Assembly: GCA_014384545.1 (NCBI GenBank)
Contig: JACNFQ010000011.1
Span: 1 to 8,172, forward strand
Source: a bacterium
GTDB taxonomy: Bacteria > UBP7 > UBA6624
Reading direction: 5' to 3'
Length of the DNA stretch: 8,172 nucleotides
Below are positions 5,727 through 8,172 of this stretch, piece by piece. A program made the position numbers and the translations under genes. How positions within the stretch are numbered: position 1 is the stretch's first letter; every line of letters starts with the position of its first letter. The notes beneath the pieces are model-generated. The model did no database searches and was not told the DNA's origin. It saw nothing but the letters and a program-made list of their open reading frames with translations.

Positions 5727-5754
5727 ATACTAACATAAAACCACACTCAACCAA
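5727..5754 (-). promoter_or_regulatory. Candidate promoter of the toxin-antitoxin operon
   Basis: On the minus strand, TTGGTT (5749-5754) and TAGTAT (5727-5732) are separated by 16 nt. Transcription would start near 5720, only about 4 nt before the antitoxin ATG at 5716, giving an almost leaderless mRNA. This would explain the missing ribosome-binding site. The boxes are only moderate matches to sigma-70 consensus. Confidence 0.35.
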
Positions 5755-5837
5755 CGTATAACAATGTATGAAACCGCCTTTTCGGTGTCCTATTCCCTTC
5801 CCTTTGCGGCCAATCTAGTTAATATGGAGGGGTGATT

Positions 5838-6098
5838 TTGGGCTTCCTTGGACCCTTTACAACGCTTCTTTTTTGCCGTTTTCCTCTTTCCGGTACTCCC
5901 AACGCTCATAATGGTCTTCCCACCCATCCACCCCCTGCCTTGATGATTGGTGCTAGCGCTTCTCCTCTTTATCCCGCCCTACCCCGCCCTTTGCGAAATC
6001 TAATCAAGATAGCTCCAACAGAGGTAGCGGTTCCTCATTCTTCTCATTCCCAACCTGAAGCCCTCTCAAGAACCGACAAGAAAGGGAATATCCGATGA
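5838..6098 (+). CDS. Doubtful 86-codon ORF, function unknown
   Basis: A GGAGG at 5826-5830 stands 7 nt before a TTG at 5838, opening a frame of 86 codons that ends at TGA 6096-6098. A GTG at 5832 in the same frame is too close to GGAGG to be used. The product begins with a hydrophobic stretch (GFLGPFTTLLF), then is rich in proline, serine and alanine with no recognisable domain, and ends in a basic tail. The neighbouring frames also encode short hydrophobic stretches (FFFAVFLFPVLPTLIMVF near 5860-5913, LVLALLLFIPP near 5949-5981), so the region may instead be a frameshifted remnant of an exported or membrane protein. The only support for translation is the strong ribosome-binding sequence. 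Confidence 0.25.
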   Translation: MGFLGPFTTLLFCRFPLSGTPNAHNGLPTHPPPALMIGASASPLYPALPRPLRNLIKIAPTEVAVPHSSHSQPEALSRTDKKGNIR

Positions 6099-6128
6099 AT
6101 CACCCCCCTGTTCCTTCTCCTTCCGCTT

Positions 6129-6134
6129 TAGGAT
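6129..6134 (+). promoter_or_regulatory. TAGGAT element before the receiver-like gene
   Basis: TAGGAT is followed by 7 nt and the ATG at 6142. It is the fourth occurrence of this element at nearly the same distance from a start codon, and it supports 6142 as the start of the receiver-like gene. Confidence 0.45.
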
Positions 6135-6141
6135 TTCGCTC

Positions 6142-6483
6142 ATGGGACGTGTCCTTTTCTCCATTACGAATCTCCTTCTGGGTTCTCACATTCGCATCGT
6201 CCTCCGCGCAACGGGCTTTGAGGTCCAATCGGTCCCACCTAGCCAGGTCTCTCTTCAGATTGCCAAGGAGGTTTGGGATATGGTCGTTGTGGATCTCTCG
6301 GATAAGGAAATCGGTCCACCAGAAGCGTTTCCCAAACCTTTGCCTGTTCTCCATTCCATCGGGCTGATTACCCATAGAGACATGGAATTGAAGGACGAAT
6401 GGGAGGAATACGGGTTTAGGTGTGTCTTTCGAAGCGACTTTTTCCAGAATCCAGAGCAGTTCCTCTTTCCCGATGTCGACTAA
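6142..6483 (+). CDS. Degenerate response-regulator receiver-like protein
   Basis: A 113-residue single-domain protein with a CheY-like order of elements: strand GRVLFSI, helix with HIRIVLRATG, strand FEVQSV, helix QVSLQIAKEV, strand WDMVVVDLSD (45-54), then PLPVLHSIGLI and a last helix region starting VFRSDFFQNPEQFL. D51 sits where the phosphorylated aspartate of receivers lies. The acidic pair normally after the first strand is replaced by T9-N10, and the conserved lysine of the fifth strand is missing (VFRSDFF has R97-S98). It is therefore best called a pseudo-receiver, probably a phosphorylation-independent interaction module. No output domain is attached. The gene overlaps the Nudix gene by 11 bp, so the two are co-transcribed. 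Confidence 0.6.
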   Translation: MGRVLFSITNLLLGSHIRIVLRATGFEVQSVPPSQVSLQIAKEVWDMVVVDLSDKEIGPPEAFPKPLPVLHSIGLITHRDMELKDEWEEYGFRCVFRSDFFQNPEQFLFPDVD

Positions 6484-6943
6484 GAAGAGACCTTTCGTCC
6501 GCGTTGCCGCCGTGGTGCATCATGGGGGGCGCCTGCTTCTAAATCGCACACCGATGGCGTGTGGTGCCGTCTTTTCCCTCTTGGGCGGACATTTGGAGGT
6601 GGGTGAATCCGCCCCCCATTGCCTCGTTAGGGAATTCAAAGAAGAGCTCAGTTGGCCCCTTGACGTGGGAGAGTTGCTCTTTATAGGGGAAAATCTTTGG
6701 AGAGAAGGAGACCCCGAGGACCCTCACTTCGGTGAAACGCTCCATGAAATCTGCCTCTACCTCCGAGCAACTGTCCCTGCCCCATTTTGTGATACCGACC
6801 CCAAAAGCCAAGAAGAACATCTGTGGCCTGGGTGGTTTGCCCCCGAAGAGGTTCAACAAGGAGAACTCGTTCCTCCTTTCCTTGCCCCCCTCTTAGAAGG
6901 CAAGACGATTACCCCCCCTACCCTTCTCTCTCGAGGTTTCTAG
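6473..6943 (+). CDS. Nudix hydrolase
   Basis: From the ATG at 6473 the product has 156 residues. A full Nudix box is visible, GHLEVGE followed seven residues later by REFKEEL, matching G-x5-E-x7-R-E-U-x-E-E. The closing G-U pair is S-W here. The box binds Mg and positions water to cleave nucleoside diphosphates linked to another group. The strand RVAAVVHHGGRLLLNRTP before it and the W-F-A-P-E-E-V segment near the end are typical of small MutT-like proteins. The substrate cannot be predicted. An upstream ATG at 6422 would add 17 residues that overlap the receiver-like gene and are out of character; 6473 is preferred. The start lies 11 bp inside the receiver-like gene, implying translational coupling. 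The gene ends 11 bp from a convergent gene. Confidence 0.9.
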   Translation: MSTKKRPFVRVAAVVHHGGRLLLNRTPMACGAVFSLLGGHLEVGESAPHCLVREFKEELSWPLDVGELLFIGENLWREGDPEDPHFGETLHEICLYLRATVPAPFCDTDPKSQEEHLWPGWFAPEEVQQGELVPPFLAPLLEGKTITPPTLLSRGF

Positions 6944-6954
6944 CTCCCTGCCCC

Positions 6955-7245
6955 TTAGAGGAGACGAAAAGAGACAGCACCAGCACTCGATCGCCCCGTC
7001 TCATCTCTAGCCCAGAGTTCGTTGTCAATTCGAGGGTCTTCTTTCAACATCTTCCGAGCCAACGCTTTCAGCGTTCCTCCCGATTTTCCATGGCGAATCG
7101 TTCCCCCTTTCTTCCCCCGATAAACGAGGCTATCCAAGAACTTCTCGATCGCCTTCTCGGCTTCATGTGCCCTCTTTCCACGGATATTCAAGACAGTCTC
7201 GGCATCGCCCCAAGACGCTGCAAACCCCATACCTTTTCCCCTCAC
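6955..7245 (-). CDS. Stand-alone Smr-domain protein
   Basis: A 96-residue protein. Residues 16-95 align by eye with the Smr domain found at the C-terminus of MutS2: ETVLNIRG (16-23), the helix EAEKAIEKFLDSLVYRG, GGTIRHGKSGG (47-57), the helix LKALARKMLKEDP, and the last strand GAVSFRLL. Smr domains bind and often nick DNA or RNA. Two signature positions differ: the LDxR motif reads LNIR (D to N at 20) and HGKG reads HGKS (G to S at 55), so nuclease activity may be lost or changed. There is no MutS2 ATPase part upstream. The GTG start at 7245 overlaps the stop of the preceding gene as GTGA. An ATG at 7230 with AGGGG 8-12 nt upstream is an equally possible start and would remove five residues. 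Confidence 0.75.
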   Translation of the reverse strand: MRGKGMGFAASWGDAETVLNIRGKRAHEAEKAIEKFLDSLVYRGKKGGTIRHGKSGGTLKALARKMLKEDPRIDNELWARDETGRSSAGAVSFRLL

Positions 7246-8172
7246 GACTCTACAGCACTCTTCCTCTTCTTCTTAAAGTCCTTTCCCCACCCCGATAGCC
7301 CCAACACAGTTAAAGCGAGCCCCAACATCCCTAAACCGACACTCTCTAGCGTTGAGAGAGAATCAAAGGTCTCCAGAACCAAAGGAACCCTACTAAGAAC
7401 AACCGACAGCCCGTTGAGGGTGAAGTGAAGGACACAGCCTGCCCAAATTGACCCCGTCTTGTAAACGAGATAAGCCAACAAAATGCCCAACGCCAATGTA
7501 AAGAGAAAGCGAGCCCCATGAAGATGGGCAAACGCAAACAGCAATGCGGAGAGGAAAGCCGCTTTTCTCTTCCCCAAGGATTGAAAGGCTGACAGAAGGA
7601 AACCCCTAAAGAGCACCTCTTCGGCAAGGGCGGGTGTTACAGCCAATACGAATAATGTTACCCACAAAGAGTGCTCGGTAACGAGACCACTCATCATCTC
7701 TATTACCTCGGGTGAACTGGGGAAGAATCTTTCACCCATCACACCCAAGGGGTAGGAGACAATCCAAGCTGTAATCCCTAACAAGAACCCCTTGCTCCAA
7801 TACGCGGGCTTACCCAACCCTACTTTCTTAGGGGATAGCCCCAATAACCAAACGGCGACTAAGGGGACGCCTAAGAAGAAAAGAAGTTGAATCACAGGGG
7901 TAGCTACAAGGACTTCTACATCTCTTGAATCCAGAATAACCGAACCCAGAATAAAGAGGAGAAAGGCAATCCCAAAGAGTGCCCATCCTTCCGAAGGTGT
8001 GGGACCACGAGCGCCTACACGCTCTTCCCGCCACCACTTTCCCCATTGAATCCCTCCCACCCCAAGAATCGTCTCTTCTGAAGCAAAACGTCGTCCAGCC
8101 ATCTTCAAAAACAACCATCCCGCACCTATGGAAACGCCAATACCCACCCAGCTTAGCGTAGTGGCTTCAGAG
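7242..8172 (-). CDS. CPBP membrane protease, probable ABC permease fusion, partial
   Basis: The frame is open to the right window edge, so the N-terminus is missing. From a GTG at 8147 the visible part has 301 residues. The CPBP (Rce1-like) glutamic protease motifs are all present: EEVLFR (176-181), FAFAH (204-208) and HFTLN (241-245), embedded in several membrane segments. Before the protease domain is a membrane helix with WLFLKMAGRRFASEE, then a cytoplasmic GKWWREERVGARGPTPSE stretch. This resembles the end of an ABC-2 permease domain running into CPBP, as in known permease-CPBP fusion proteins of sodium or drug efflux type. The frame upstream of 8147 continues without stop (SEATTLSW), which supports a longer protein. 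CPBP proteases process prenylated or small peptides in the membrane; the substrate is unknown. It is followed by the Smr gene. Confidence 0.85.
   Translation of the reverse strand, partial: SEATTLSWVGIGVSIGAGWLFLKMAGRRFASEETILGVGGIQWGKWWREERVGARGPTPSEGWALFGIAFLLFILGSVILDSRDVEVLVATPVIQLLFFLGVPLVAVWLLGLSPKKVGLGKPAYWSKGFLLGITAWIVSYPLGVMGERFFPSSPEVIEMMSGLVTEHSLWVTLFVLAVTPALAEEVLFRGFLLSAFQSLGKRKAAFLSALLFAFAHLHGARFLFTLALGILLAYLVYKTGSIWAGCVLHFTLNGLSVVLSRVPLVLETFDSLSTLESVGLGMLGLALTVLGLSGWGKDFKKKRKSAVES

Noticed and set aside
5405-5746. Phage excisionase, hence a prophage or integrative element
   Set aside because: The HTH type fits, but no integrase, attachment site or phage gene is visible and the next gene is a PIN toxin in overlapping arrangement.
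6095-6375. ORFs on both strands overlapping the receiver-like gene (6095-6367 plus, 6100-6375 minus)
   Set aside because: Shadow frames: the receiver-like frame has a start signal, a recognisable fold and an overlap with the Nudix gene.
6925-6975. Terminator between the convergent Nudix and Smr genes
   Set aside because: Only a 4-bp stem (CTCC with GGAG) could be formed by eye and no T-run follows on either strand.

Overview
The window looks like accessory bacterial DNA of intermediate G+C content. The organism cannot be named from it. The only near-universal gene is the one for RNase PH. The rest is a mix of cassette-like accessory genes, one toxin-antitoxin pair, a secreted protein of unknown function, and small signalling, hydrolase and membrane-protease genes. 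Genes lie on both strands, mostly close together, with several overlaps and two convergent junctions.

Positions 1 to about 2230 (left, accessory). A stub of a TPR-like repeat gene (16-72) runs in frame, across a TAA stop, into a small A+T-rich gene for a protein with PD-(D/E)XK nuclease-fold signatures (79-537). An imperfect inverted repeat follows (538-620). Next come a possible 36-residue ORF and a 446-residue TPR-like solenoid gene made of ten homologous units of 33 or 40 residues, one of 50 (812-2152). A second imperfect inverted repeat (2164-2226) lies just downstream. Both inverted repeats have the general form of integron attC sites, although their core boxes are poor. A decayed cassette array is therefore a testable reading of this part.

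Positions 2338-4142. RNase PH (rph) converges with, and overlaps by 7 bp, a minus-strand gene for an exported, cysteine-containing protein of unknown function. Upstream of the latter is a gene-poor stretch (4143-4532) with a degenerate tandem repeat of about 71 bp, then a small two-helix membrane protein on the plus strand (4533-4760).

Positions 4912-5754. A minus-strand toxin-antitoxin operon: an excisionase/MerR-type helix-turn-helix protein, then a PIN-domain protein whose start codon lies inside the end of the first gene.

Positions 5755-8172. After a weakly coding stretch come two overlapping plus-strand genes, a degenerate response-regulator-like receiver and a Nudix hydrolase. They converge on a minus-strand pair: the end of what looks like an ABC permease-CPBP protease fusion (cut by the window edge) and a stand-alone Smr-domain protein joined to it by a GTGA stop/start overlap.

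Four starts (2338, 4142, 4533, 6142) are preceded at 6-7 nt by the same hexamer TAGGAT. It may be a shared AGGA ribosome-binding site or a -10 element of leaderless transcripts. The left-hand genes lack it, which fits a different origin for that part.
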